The notes beneath the pieces are model-generated. The model ran no database searches. It was not told the origin of the DNA and worked only from the letters and a program-made list of their open reading frames with translations. The translations under genes were made by a program, and so were the position numbers. This document shows positions 18,590 through 27,289 of a stretch of 64,000 nucleotides of DNA, piece by piece. How positions within the stretch are numbered: the stretch's first letter is position 1; every line of letters starts with the position of its first letter. The DNA comes from Clostridiales bacterium 1_7_47FAA (GTDB lineage Bacteria > Bacillota > Clostridia > Lachnospirales > Lachnospiraceae), in contig DS990262.1 in the NCBI GenBank assembly GCA_000155435.1, positions 211,071 to 275,070 of the forward strand, read 5' to 3'.

Positions 18590-18900
18590 GGTTTAGGTGG
18601 AGTGGAGGCGATAAAAACGTAGCGGGTGAGTAGAATGGGGCTGGGGGGAGGGAGGCATCTACAGGGGCGTGCAGGTCTTGAGCTGTGGGAACCGGCGTTA
18701 AGAGGCTGGCGCCCTTTGTCTGAACCCAACAACTGACGGCAGGAAGTGTCTAAGCGTGAGTTTGGGCAGAAGCCTCTTGTATTTAGCCGGTTCCCACAGT
18801 TCTAGAGCTGCTAGCCCCGCAGCCGCCTCCCTCCCCCCAGCCCCATTCTACTCACGAACGGATGCACCCCTCCCACCCCGCCTTAAATCCCACCCATTTG
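18590..18900. repeat. Giant imperfect inverted repeat 2 (about 310 bp)
   Basis: GTGAGTAGAATGGGGCTGG and the following GGGAGGGAGGC in the left arm (from 18626) are mirrored by GCCTCCCTCCC and CCAGCCCCATTCTACTCAC in the right arm (to 18855). CTGTGGGAACCGGC and GCCGGTTCCCACAG, then AGAGGCT / AGCCTCT, close the inner end. Weaker pairing extends out to about 18590 and 18900. A 65-base interior holds a smaller CTGAACCCAA / TTTGGGCAG hairpin. Not alike in sequence to repeat 1, but the same architecture: G-rich left arm, C-rich right arm, structured loop. Confidence 0.8.
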
Positions 18901-18926
18901 CACCATCCCTAGTGAAAAAATATCAA

Positions 18927-18955
18927 TTCAAACACTGTACAAACTGCTGTATAAT
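18927..18955 (+). promoter_or_regulatory. Promoter of the PTS operon
   Basis: A perfect TATAAT at 18950-18955 with a weak -35 (TTCAAA, 18927-18932) and a 17-base spacer. The weak -35 suits activation by the PRD regulator encoded at the end of the operon. Confidence 0.55.
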
Positions 18956-19007
18956 TTCTTGTGTAAACAGGATTTGTTATGCAATTTATCGAAAGGAAGG
19001 TAGGTTT

Positions 19008-19484
19008 ATGGACAATGTAAAGCTGTTCCGCATTGACTATCGTCTGCTCCACTGGCAGACAGGGGTGTTGTGGGTACAGAAGCTGAAGGCGAACATGATT
19101 CTGGTGGCCGGGGATAAGGTGGCGGCGGATGATATGCGCAAGAACCTGATTAAGCTGGCGGCGCCTAAGTCTGTGAAGACACGGATTGTGCCGATTGCTG
19201 AGGCGGCTGCATTTTTAAACAGTGAGAATGTTAAAAAGTACAGCATTGAACTGCTGGTGGAGACAACGGACGATGCCCTTGCGCTGGCGGAACAGGTCCC
19301 GTATCTGCGCAGCCTCAACGCCGCGCTTATGAAGACTGAGCCGGGTAAGAAGCTGCTGACCAAATATCTGGCTGTCAGCGACCAGGATATTGAGAACTTT
19401 AAGAAGATGCTGGACATGGGGGTTGAGATTGGCTGTTATACGGTGCCGACTGAGAAATCTGTTAATATTACAAAGTATCTGTAG
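19008..19484 (+). CDS. PTS mannose-family IIB component
   Basis: Cytoplasmic IIB domain that accepts phosphate from IIA and passes it to the sugar during uptake. The active-site motif is FRIDYRLLHWQTG, with His15 as the phosphorylated residue; most relatives have RIDDRLIHGQV, so this one has Trp after the histidine. The start ATG 19008 follows GGAAGG; the frame is open far upstream but that stretch is part of giant hairpin 2. Length 158 residues, usual. First gene of a six-gene PTS operon. Confidence 0.92.
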   Translation: MDNVKLFRIDYRLLHWQTGVLWVQKLKANMILVAGDKVAADDMRKNLIKLAAPKSVKTRIVPIAEAAAFLNSENVKKYSIELLVETTDDALALAEQVPYLRSLNAALMKTEPGKKLLTKYLAVSDQDIENFKKMLDMGVEIGCYTVPTEKSVNITKYL

Positions 19485-19519
19485 GGGATGGTTCAGATAG
19501 ATGAAGGAGGGGGAAATAT

Positions 19520-20269
19520 ATGGTATTTCAAGCTTTTTTGGTAGCATTGGTAGCATTTTTTGCATACTCCAGCAATAAGTTCCTGGGTGATGCAATGGTA
19601 AACAGGCCTTTGGTTACTGCCACACTTACGGGCCTTGTGCTTGGGGATCTGCAGACAGGCCTTATTATGGCGGGTACGCTGGAACTGACATGGATGGGGA
19701 TCATGTATCTGGGGCTTAGCATGCCGTCGGATGTTGCGGCAGGCGCAATCATAGGCACCGCCTATGCCGTGCTCAGCAGCGCGGATGTGTCGGTGGCCCT
19801 GACCGTGTCCATTCCTACCGGTATCCTCTGTGCATATGTGGCTACGGCCTGTGAGGTTGCCATCAGTTTTGCAATGCATAAGGTGGACGAGTTTGCGGCA
19901 GAGGGTAATATTGAGGGCATTAATGCGATCCATATAGGGGCAGGTATTATTAAGGCGGTCATCACCAGCGGGATCGTGTTCCTGGCAGTGGCCCTTGGGA
20001 CAGATACAATTGGGGCAGTGGTCGATGCATTGCCTCAGGCTGTGCTCAGCGGCCTGGATGTAGTGGCGGCAGCGCTTCCCGCACTTGGTTTTGCAATGCT
20101 GCTTAATATCATGTGGGACAGGAGGTTCCTTCCGTTTTATTTCATAGGTTTTGCACTGGCAGTGTATTTTGGCGTCGATATCATGGCAGTTACCGTGCTG
20201 GCAGTGGCATTTGCGGCATTCCGTTTCATGACAACCAAAGATGAAGTAAGTGAGGAGGATGATTTTTGA
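19520..20269 (+). CDS. PTS mannose-family IIC component
   Basis: One of the two membrane channel subunits of a mannose-type PTS permease. The 249 residues are mostly hydrophobic and carry the typical N-terminal block RPLVTATLTGLVLGDLQTGLIMAGTLELTWMG-like sequence near residues 28-60, followed by GLSMPSDVAAGAIIGTAYA. GGAGGGGG stands before ATG 19520. Its stop overlaps the IID start region. Confidence 0.94.
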   Translation: MVFQAFLVALVAFFAYSSNKFLGDAMVNRPLVTATLTGLVLGDLQTGLIMAGTLELTWMGIMYLGLSMPSDVAAGAIIGTAYAVLSSADVSVALTVSIPTGILCAYVATACEVAISFAMHKVDEFAAEGNIEGINAIHIGAGIIKAVITSGIVFLAVALGTDTIGAVVDALPQAVLSGLDVVAAALPALGFAMLLNIMWDRRFLPFYFIGFALAVYFGVDIMAVTVLAVAFAAFRFMTTKDEVSEEDDF

Positions 20270-21117
20270 TGGCAGAGCAGAAGATGAACCAGGCAGTAGA
20301 AGAGATATCTGTAACGAAAAGTGACCTTAGAACCATATTCTGGCGTTCCTTCTGCCATGAGGCATCCTATAACGCGGAGCGCCAGCAGGCCCTTGGATTT
20401 GCATTTACCTTGACCAAATTGCTAAAGAAACTGTATAAGGACGATAAAGAGGCGTATGTGGAAGCCTGTAAACGGCACACCGAGTTTTTTAACCTGACCG
20501 TGCAGATTACCAACTTTGTGGTAGGCATCGTGACCGCCCTTGAGGAGAAGAATGCCAAAAGCCAGGATAAGAACATGGGACCGACCATCAGCGCGGTTAA
20601 GTCGGCCCTGATGGGACCGCTGGCGCCAATCGGGGATACCTTTTTCTGGGGCTGTTTCCGTATCGTGGCAGCGTCCGTGGGCGCCACCCTGGCCCTGAAA
20701 GGGAATCTGCTGGGTCCTGTGCTGTTTGTGCTGATGTTTAATATCCCGCATCTTCTGGTGCGCTGGTATGGCCTGACACTGGGGTATAAGCTGGGCGAGA
20801 ATTTCATCAGCTTCATGCAGGAAGGAGGGCTGCTGCAGAAACTGACAGAGGCGGCCTATATTGTGGGACTGACGGTAATCGGAGCCATGACCGCTTCCTA
20901 TGTGGGGGTTACCTGCGGTGTGGAATTCAGTATCGGTGAATCGGTCATCAATATACAGGAAATCCTGGATGGCATCTTCCCAAGCCTGCTTCCCCTGGGC
21001 GTTACCCTGTTCATGGCCTGGCTCATGAGAAGCAGGAACGTAAAACCCGCCATTGTCATCCTGGTGACGGTTGTTGTGGGGCTGGTCCTTGGCGCGGCAG
21101 GATTCCTGATTGTGTGA
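20269..21117 (+). CDS. PTS mannose-family IID component
   Basis: Second membrane subunit of the permease, 282 residues. Family blocks seen are FWRSFCHEASYNAERQQALGFAF near 24-46, GPLAPIGDTFFWG near 116 and a Gly-rich C-terminal membrane region. I use ATG 20269, which overlaps the IIC stop (TGATG) with GAGGAGG ten bases upstream. Confidence 0.93.
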   Translation: MAEQKMNQAVEEISVTKSDLRTIFWRSFCHEASYNAERQQALGFAFTLTKLLKKLYKDDKEAYVEACKRHTEFFNLTVQITNFVVGIVTALEEKNAKSQDKNMGPTISAVKSALMGPLAPIGDTFFWGCFRIVAASVGATLALKGNLLGPVLFVLMFNIPHLLVRWYGLTLGYKLGENFISFMQEGGLLQKLTEAAYIVGLTVIGAMTASYVGVTCGVEFSIGESVINIQEILDGIFPSLLPLGVTLFMAWLMRSRNVKPAIVILVTVVVGLVLGAAGFLIV

Positions 21118-21130
21118 TAAGAAAGGTAAT

Positions 21131-22237
21131 ATGGATATGAATGAAAACGCGATGATGGATTGTATTAAGGCAGAGCCGGATGTGATAAAGGAAATCCTGG
21201 ACAACAGGGAGTATTACTGCGGGGATTTTGTGAAGCATTTCATGACCCACCCGGTGAAGCGGGTGTATCTAAGCGGCCACGGTTCCCCATATAATGCAGG
21301 TGTTGTTGTGGGCTTCATGATGGAAAAGCTTCTTAAGGTGGAGGCAGCCACAAGCTACCCCACCCTGTTCATGAACCACAGCGGATTTAATGTTAACGGC
21401 ATGTATGGGCCGGAAGAAATGCTGGTCATATGCCCGGCCCAGTCAGGCCGCACCAGAGGTCCGGTGTATGTTGCAAGGAAGGCCAGGGAAATGGGAATAC
21501 CGGTTATATGTACAACGCTTTTAAGGGATGGCGTACTGGCCAGGGAGTGTGATATAGTAATAGAGAAACGGAGCGGGGATGAGGAGAGCTTTCCGGAGAC
21601 AAAGGGACATGTGGCTTCCATGGCTATCCTGATGCTCTGTGTGGTGGAAGCGGCATATGCCCTTGGACGGATCGTGAAGAGTGAGTACGACGGGTATTTG
21701 GAAGCATTTGCAGCCCTGCCCCAAAGTGTGGCGCTGGCAGCAGAGCGCACGCTTTCATGGTATGAAGCCCATAAACAGGTCTTACTGGAAGCTGACAGCT
21801 TCACCTTCCTGGGATATGGGGCCAACTATGCCACTGCGGTGGAAGGCGGGCTTAAACTTTTGGAAACCACATTAAAGCCTTGTATGAGTTATGAGTGCGA
21901 GGAGTTCATGCATGGCCAGAACCAGCCTGTAAAAGAAGGGACCGTGCTGTTCTTCCTGTGTCCCAGGGAACCGGAGAGGAACCGGATGGATGAGCTTGTC
22001 CTGTGGTGCAGGAGGCATACCCGTAACTGCTTCATGGTGGCGTCCCCGGATGACCCGGTGACGGACGGGCATTCCATTGTCAGTGATTTTGTGGAATGTG
22101 AATTCCTGACAGCCATTGAGTATCTGATCCCGTTCCAGGTCTTAAGCCATGTTGCTGCCAGGGATATGGGGTTAAGTTCCGTGGTTGCCAATCATGACGA
22201 TGCGGGCAAAGAGCTGAATGTGCGGTTTGAATCTTAA
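21131..22237 (+). CDS. SIS-domain sugar deglycase/isomerase
   Basis: A 368-residue double SIS-domain protein related to the isomerase half of GlmS and to fructosamine-6-phosphate deglycases (FrlB, GfrE/F). First SIS: SGHGSPYNAGV near 47 and PAQSGRTRGPVYVARKA near 104. Second SIS: FLGYGANYATAVEGGLKLLET near 225 and the ECEEFMHGQ block, the counterpart of the ELKHG helix in GlmS. Placed inside a mannose-type PTS operon, it probably acts on the phosphorylated product of transport: an amino sugar phosphate or an Amadori (sugar-amino acid) compound. Which one cannot be decided here. Start ATG 21131 chosen for the upstream GAAAGG. Confidence 0.8.
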   Translation: MDMNENAMMDCIKAEPDVIKEILDNREYYCGDFVKHFMTHPVKRVYLSGHGSPYNAGVVVGFMMEKLLKVEAATSYPTLFMNHSGFNVNGMYGPEEMLVICPAQSGRTRGPVYVARKAREMGIPVICTTLLRDGVLARECDIVIEKRSGDEESFPETKGHVASMAILMLCVVEAAYALGRIVKSEYDGYLEAFAALPQSVALAAERTLSWYEAHKQVLLEADSFTFLGYGANYATAVEGGLKLLETTLKPCMSYECEEFMHGQNQPVKEGTVLFFLCPREPERNRMDELVLWCRRHTRNCFMVASPDDPVTDGHSIVSDFVECEFLTAIEYLIPFQVLSHVAARDMGLSSVVANHDDAGKELNVRFES

Positions 22238-22252
22238 CATGGGGGACGGAAT

Positions 22253-22642
22253 ATGCAGTATATAATAGCAACCCATGGCAGGCTGGCGCTGGGATATGTG
22301 GACACCATACGCCTGGTAACCCAGGTGGAGGGACTTCATGCAGTGTGCGCCTACATGGAAGATTCAGAATTTCCAGAGGACATGGAGCGGCTTTTAAACT
22401 CCTTTGCGCCCGGGGAACCGGTCATCGTATTTACGGATCTTCTGGGAGGGAGCGTGACCCAGAAGATTATGGAGCTATGGGCCGGAAGGGAACAGTTCCA
22501 GGTATTTGCAGGAGTTAACCTTCCTTTTGTGATAGAGACAATCCTAAGCGGTTCCATGCCATCCAGGGAGGGCATGGAGGATATGCTGGAACGCTCAAGG
22601 GAACAGATGGTGTGGGTGAACGGGTTACTTGGATGCGGATGA
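22253..22642 (+). CDS. PTS mannose-family IIA component
   Basis: Accepts phosphate from HPr on His8 in IIATHGRLALG and passes it to IIB. The 129-residue protein also shows VIVFTDLLGGSVTQKIMEL near residues 61-79, the FTDLxGGSP-like block of the family. GGGGGA precedes ATG 22253. Confidence 0.92.
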   Translation: MQYIIATHGRLALGYVDTIRLVTQVEGLHAVCAYMEDSEFPEDMERLLNSFAPGEPVIVFTDLLGGSVTQKIMELWAGREQFQVFAGVNLPFVIETILSGSMPSREGMEDMLERSREQMVWVNGLLGCG

Positions 22643-22675
22643 AGGTTCAAACAGACCCTGAGGTATGTATGACGG

Positions 22676-23101
22676 ATGATAAGACTTCTTCGTGTGGATG
22701 ACAGCTTCCTTTATGGAAAAAAAGCGTTACTGTGGATAAATGCAACACGTGCTAAGGTCATTGTCTTAATTGACAATGGCCTTAGATTCGATTATTTTGC
22801 CCAGAGCCTACTTAACATGGCCTGCCCTTCCCAGGCAGAGCTGGTGTTCATGGATGTGGAGGAGGCCAGGGCTGCGGCCGTGCAGTACAGGAACTCCCGG
22901 GAACCGGTCATCATGGTGGCTGGGACATTTTCCCAGCTTCTTAAGCTGGCGCCCAGTCTGGAGGGGCTGGTCCGTGTGAACGTGGGGAGCGTGAGGGAGA
23001 GTTCCTCGGATGAACTGCAGGCGTTAAAAAAACTGAGGGAACAGGACATGGAATTTGAGATACGCGATCTGCCGGAGGATGTCCCGGTCCGGCTGGAATA
23101 G
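22676..23101 (+). CDS. PTS IIB-like protein lacking the active-site histidine
   Basis: A 141-residue paralogue of mannose-family IIB. The motif reads LRVDDSFLYGKKALLW, so the phosphorylated histidine is replaced by Tyr13 while the flanking RVDD and Gly are kept. It therefore cannot carry phosphate in the usual way. It lies between IIA and the PRD regulator, so a role as a non-catalytic sensor or partner of the regulator is possible. It might also be a decaying duplicate, but the frame is intact. Confidence 0.8.
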   Translation: MIRLLRVDDSFLYGKKALLWINATRAKVIVLIDNGLRFDYFAQSLLNMACPSQAELVFMDVEEARAAAVQYRNSREPVIMVAGTFSQLLKLAPSLEGLVRVNVGSVRESSSDELQALKKLREQDMEFEIRDLPEDVPVRLE

Positions 23102-23118
23102 CGGAAAGGTAACAGGCT

Positions 23119-25020
23119 ATGTATTTGATGAAGCGTCAGAAGCAGTATCTGCACCTGCTGATGGACAGGGAAGGACCTGTTACCAGCAGGGAAATGGCCC
23201 TGGAGACAGGTGTCAGCCTGAGGACCGTTAAAACGGATATGGCCAAGCTGAATGAACTTTTAAAAGATTATGATATGCGTATTATGTCAAAGCCGGGCGC
23301 GGGCTACCGCCTTGCCTCCAATGACGGGGAAGGGTTAAAGCCCCTCAGCCTGCTGATGGAACAGATGCAGTATGAGCGGTCTGACCGTATACCGGACACC
23401 GGGCCGGAACGGGTGGAGTATATTGCGGGGAAGCTGCTGGCGCTGGATTATTATATCACCATGGAAGAACTGAGGCAGATACTCTATGTAAGCCGTTCCA
23501 CCTTAAACCAGGACATGAGGCAGGTCCGCAGGCTGCTGGAGCTTTATGGGCTGAAGGTGGTCCACGCATCCCACAAGGGGATACGCCTGCAGGGGACTGA
23601 GACAGCGCTCAGGCGCTGTATGGCAGAGCTGTTTTTCCGGAATGAGGGGAAATGGGAGAAGACCCCGGGTACAGGCCCCGGTGAAGAGCGGATCAGCCAG
23701 ATACAGCACATCCTTAAGTCCAGGGCGGACGCATTGTGCGTCAGTTATCCCGAAGCCGTGGTAAGGGAGCTGGCCCTCCAGATTTACATAGCGGCCCAGA
23801 GGTGCCGGTTCAGGAAGGAGGTGGAATTTGACAGCTCCCTTCAGGTATCCCGCCAGTTCATGGACATGGCGGTCAGTATAGGCGACGGTCTGCGGGAGAC
23901 AATGGGCATTTCCATGCCTGATATAGAAATCCATAACATGGCCTGCATGCTCCAGTTCCGAAGCCTTGAGGAAGAGACAGGGCCGGAGGATGACCGGTTT
24001 GACGGCGTGATCCGCAGGATGTTTCAGAGGATAGAGGAGAAATTCGGCCTGCGTTTCTCAGGGCAGGAGCAGCTGGCCCATTACTTAAAGCTTCACCTGC
24101 CGCGTATGGCGCAGCGGTGCAGGAACCGTATCCTGATTGAGAATCCGGTGCTCAATGATACCTTCTGCAACTACCCGCTGGCAGTGGATGTGGCAAATGT
24201 GGCTGTCCAGGTGCTGGAACAGGAACTTGACATTAAGGTGAATTCCAATGAGTTCGGTTATCTGGCTGTTTATTTTAACATGTGTATCGTCACGTACGGG
24301 GAACGGCAGAACAAGACGCTGATACTGGTATGTCCCGGCAGCAGGGCGGAGTCGGTGATGTATTTTACAGAACTGCAGGCATTGTTTGGAAACTATGTGA
24401 ACACGCTCCTGACATGCAGGGTGGATGAACTGAAGTCCATGAAGTTTACCGGCAATGAGGTGATTGTCTCAACCGTACCCCTGCATTTCCTTCCCGGCTA
24501 TGTCAGATGGATCCATACGGGCTGCAACATCGTGGAAAGCTTTTCCGATATCATGGAGGCCCTTACATCCCTGCCCCTGGAGTCCTTTAATATTGACGAG
24601 TTCATGGACCCCAGCCTGTGGGTGACTGGGGCGGAGGCGGACACGCCGGATACGTACTTTGAATATCTGTTTGACACCCTTTGCGAGATGCAGATGATGG
24701 ACTTTGGGGAGGCAAGGATATTATATGAAAATGTGGAGCGGTTTGGCCAGGAACTGGGGAACCAGGTTGCGCTTATAAGGGCGGAGAACCCCTTCCTTAC
24801 CCCGTTCGTGCACGTGACATTCACAAAGGAACCGTTTTTGTGGGAACGGCAGTATGTGAAGGTCATCATATTCATGAATGTGTCGGACGGCAGCTATGAG
24901 TTCAGGAATGGGATATACAGTTTCCTGGGGAAATGGTACCGCCATAAGGATAAGATTGAGGAGAGTATACGGTGCCCGGATTTCGGGCGGTTCATGGAGG
25001 GGATAAAGGGGAGAGGATGA
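23119..25020 (+). CDS. PRD-domain transcription regulator (BglG/MtlR type)
   Basis: A 633-residue PTS-controlled regulator. N terminus: two helix-turn-helix units (TSREMALETGVSLRTVKTDMAKL near 21-43 and TMEELRQILYVSRSTLNQDMRQV near 114-136). Then two PTS regulation domains (about 190-290 and 300-400), a IIB-like stretch with LILVCPGSRAESVMYF near 394, and a C-terminal IIA-like domain with FVHVTFTKEP near 557. Phosphorylation by HPr and the PTS proteins normally sets its activity, so it probably activates the operon it ends. AAAGG precedes ATG 23119. Confidence 0.87.
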   Translation: MYLMKRQKQYLHLLMDREGPVTSREMALETGVSLRTVKTDMAKLNELLKDYDMRIMSKPGAGYRLASNDGEGLKPLSLLMEQMQYERSDRIPDTGPERVEYIAGKLLALDYYITMEELRQILYVSRSTLNQDMRQVRRLLELYGLKVVHASHKGIRLQGTETALRRCMAELFFRNEGKWEKTPGTGPGEERISQIQHILKSRADALCVSYPEAVVRELALQIYIAAQRCRFRKEVEFDSSLQVSRQFMDMAVSIGDGLRETMGISMPDIEIHNMACMLQFRSLEEETGPEDDRFDGVIRRMFQRIEEKFGLRFSGQEQLAHYLKLHLPRMAQRCRNRILIENPVLNDTFCNYPLAVDVANVAVQVLEQELDIKVNSNEFGYLAVYFNMCIVTYGERQNKTLILVCPGSRAESVMYFTELQALFGNYVNTLLTCRVDELKSMKFTGNEVIVSTVPLHFLPGYVRWIHTGCNIVESFSDIMEALTSLPLESFNIDEFMDPSLWVTGAEADTPDTYFEYLFDTLCEMQMMDFGEARILYENVERFGQELGNQVALIRAENPFLTPFVHVTFTKEPFLWERQYVKVIIFMNVSDGSYEFRNGIYSFLGKWYRHKDKIEESIRCPDFGRFMEGIKGRG

Positions 25021-25061
25021 GTTACGGTAATCACGAGGTGGGCCACGGTGACCATGACAGG

Positions 25062-25090
25062 TTGCATTCACGTAATATATGAATTATACT
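25062..25090 (+). promoter_or_regulatory. Promoter of the acyltransferase gene
   Basis: TTGCAT at 25062-25067 and TATACT at 25085-25090 with a 17-base spacer, 46 bases before the start. Confidence 0.55.
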
Positions 25091-25136
25091 ATCCTACAAA
25101 GAATGATATGGAACCGTAAGACCAGTGGAGGAACCT

Positions 25137-26279
25137 ATGCCGGACATGAAAAATACAGCTCCCGCTTCCGGGAAACAGATAAAAGGAAATGCCATCAACA
25201 TGCAGTTTGCCGTCCTGTCCGCCCTGGGCATGTTTTTCGTGGTGGACGGGCATTTAAATAACAGCTACCTGGATATCGGAGGCCTGTTCCCCTATTATTC
25301 CTTCCACATGCCGTTGTTTGCCTTCATATCAGGCTACTTTTTCCGGCCGGGCAGTGAGGCCGGTCTTAGGGCGTATGCGAAGAGGAAGGCGGTCCGCCTT
25401 CTGGGGCCTTACATGGTCTATAACCTGGTATATGGAATCATCACCCAGTTCCTTCACGGGGCCGGGTTTGCTTTTGGGGGAAGCCTGAACCTGTATAACC
25501 TGTTCATAGAACCGTTCATGACAGGACACCAGTTTGAATATAACCTGGCTGCCTGGTTTGTTCCGGCCCTGTTCCTGGTGGAGATGGCCAATGTGTTCCT
25601 GCGGCGTATCCTTGGGAAGGCGGCGGGGAATGAATATGCGGTTACGGCTGTGTATATGGGGATTGGCATAGGAGGCATCAGCCTGGCCTTAAGCGGCAGG
25701 TATGGGCAGGGCTGGCTGACCCTGGTACGGATGATGTTCCTGCTTCCCTGTTACCAGTGGGGCACACTGTACAGGCAGAAGCTGGAGGAAAAGGACCGGG
25801 TGCCCGGCATATGGTACTTCGGGGTCCTTATGACCATCCAGCTGGGGCTGGCCGTATGGGGGCGTCCCCTGATTTACTCCGTTGCTTTCTGCAACGGTTT
25901 TACAGGATATATCCTCCCTTACATAACAGCTGCCACCGGAACCGCATTCTGGCTCAGGGTATCCCGCACAGCGGCCGCTGCACTGAAGGACAGCCCGGCA
26001 GTCCGCTATTTCGGAAGCCATACATACGCGGTGATGATGCACCACATCATGGCGCTGATGGCCCTGAAGACCGTGTTTGCGGCATTTGCCAAATATACGC
26101 CGCTGTTTTCCGGGTTCAGCTTCGAACAATATAAGGCAGACCTTTGGTATTGTTATTTCCCAAAAGACCTGCCTCAGTTCAGGGTATTTTATTTGCTGTG
26201 GGCAATCACCCTGCCCCTTGTGTTCCAGTATATACTGGACTGGATAAGGCAGCGTCTTAACCCTCGTCCAAGGGTATGA
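25137..26279 (+). CDS. Acyltransferase family 3 membrane protein
   Basis: An integral membrane protein of 380 residues with about ten hydrophobic spans. The N-terminal pattern, LGMFFVVDGHLNNSYL followed by YSFHMPLFAFISGYFFRPG, is that of acyltransferase 3 / O-acetyltransferase proteins that modify cell-surface polymers. The start ATG 25137 follows GGAGG; a GTG at 25125 is too close. Its target is not known. It overlaps the convergent PspC gene by 23 bases. Confidence 0.75.
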   Translation: MPDMKNTAPASGKQIKGNAINMQFAVLSALGMFFVVDGHLNNSYLDIGGLFPYYSFHMPLFAFISGYFFRPGSEAGLRAYAKRKAVRLLGPYMVYNLVYGIITQFLHGAGFAFGGSLNLYNLFIEPFMTGHQFEYNLAAWFVPALFLVEMANVFLRRILGKAAGNEYAVTAVYMGIGIGGISLALSGRYGQGWLTLVRMMFLLPCYQWGTLYRQKLEEKDRVPGIWYFGVLMTIQLGLAVWGRPLIYSVAFCNGFTGYILPYITAATGTAFWLRVSRTAAAALKDSPAVRYFGSHTYAVMMHHIMALMALKTVFAAFAKYTPLFSGFSFEQYKADLWYCYFPKDLPQFRVFYLLWAITLPLVFQYILDWIRQRLNPRPRV

Positions 26280-26442
26280 TAAGGGCCGCGATGAAATAGG
26301 CCAGGATACCGGGGCCGGAACAGATGAAGATGGCCCATATCAGGCGCACGATGGTGGGGTCAATGTTAAAATACTCCCCGATTCCGCCGCATACCCCGCA
26401 CAGCATTTTGTTCGTATTGGAACGGTATAATTTTTTCTCCAT
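26257..26442 (-). CDS. PspC-domain small membrane protein
   Basis: A 61-residue PspC domain on its own: KLYRSNTNKMLCGVCGGIGEYF then IVRLIWAIF and one long membrane helix ending ALIIPLDEG. In Firmicutes such proteins belong to envelope-stress units. It is last in the PadR-DUF1700-DUF4097-PspC series. Confidence 0.92.
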   Translation of the reverse strand: MEKKLYRSNTNKMLCGVCGGIGEYFNIDPTIVRLIWAIFICSGPGILAYFIAALIIPLDEG

Positions 26443-26458
26443 TGTAATTCTCCTTTAT

Positions 26459-27289
26459 CTATACGCTATCGCTAAAGTTAACAGTTATTGAGCCAACGCC
26501 GCACTCCAGTTCCATGTTGTAGGGTGCGTTGTTGTTGATATGGGTTTCGTGGGACAGCATGGTATAGCTGGAACCGCCCACCCGAATGGTGCCAACGCCG
26601 CATTCAATCCTGTAATTATAATCCTGTTCAGGATTGGCCAGGTTCAGGGTCACATCCCCGACCCCGGTTTCCAGTTCCACATCCCCGGCCACTGTTCCGG
26701 TAAAGGTAACAGCGCCCACACCTGTGTCAATATCCAGCTTGTTGGTGTGTATCTGGCTGAACTGGCATTCGGCAGCGCCTATGTCCACGGAAATCTTATC
26801 AAACTCATAGTCCGTGGGAACCAGGACCTCTATGCGGATATCCTCGCCCCGGCGGTGTTTCTGTTCCCGCTTGATTTTCAGGGTGTCCTTATCCATGTAG
26901 CACTGGGTGGCGTTGTACTTATCATTTACATTGACTTCTATCTGGGAAATGTCTTCCTTTTCATATACGCGCAGGATGCATTTATCCACGTCTATATCCA
27001 GTTTCCTTGTGGAGGAAAATGCACCGGGATCCTGGTCATGATTCCCGTCCGGCCGCAGGGTGTCCTCGGTCCAACTGACCCAGCCTTTACCGGAATTCCA
27101 GGTATCGGAAAAATCATCATTCCATCCATGATCCATATAATCGTCATCATCCCATACCATGGACCAGATGCGCCGGGGCAGATAGCTTGAGTACCTGCCT
27201 CCCAGGGCCGCGGATACAGAGGTGATGCCGATTCCTGCCAGCAGGAGTATAAGTCCGGTCAGCGCGCAGATCTTGATAAATCTTTTCAT
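26459..27289 (-). CDS. DUF4097-type beta-helical envelope protein
   Basis: A 276-residue protein with an N-terminal signal anchor (KICALTGLILLLAGIGITSVSA) and a secreted region of repeated short strands rich in Gly, Val and Asp (DIGAAECQFSQI, DTGVGAVTFTGTV, ETGVGDVTLNL, ECGVGTIRVGG, ECGVGSITVNF). This is the adhesin-like DUF4097 fold. The acidic WDDDDYMDHGWNDDF stretch near 47-61 is unusual. The start overlaps the end of the DUF1700 gene, so the two are translationally coupled. Confidence 0.85.
   Translation of the reverse strand: MKRFIKICALTGLILLLAGIGITSVSAALGGRYSSYLPRRIWSMVWDDDDYMDHGWNDDFSDTWNSGKGWVSWTEDTLRPDGNHDQDPGAFSSTRKLDIDVDKCILRVYEKEDISQIEVNVNDKYNATQCYMDKDTLKIKREQKHRRGEDIRIEVLVPTDYEFDKISVDIGAAECQFSQIHTNKLDIDTGVGAVTFTGTVAGDVELETGVGDVTLNLANPEQDYNYRIECGVGTIRVGGSSYTMLSHETHINNNAPYNMELECGVGSITVNFSDSV

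Noticed and set aside
18756-19007. N-terminal extension of the PTS IIB protein
   Set aside because: The stretch lies in giant hairpin 2 and the promoter; ATG 19008 has a ribosome binding site and gives the normal family length.
18901-19007. Sigma-54 promoter for the mannose-type PTS
   Set aside because: No TGGC-N7-TTGC element was seen, and the regulator is of the BglG/MtlR type without an AAA+ domain.
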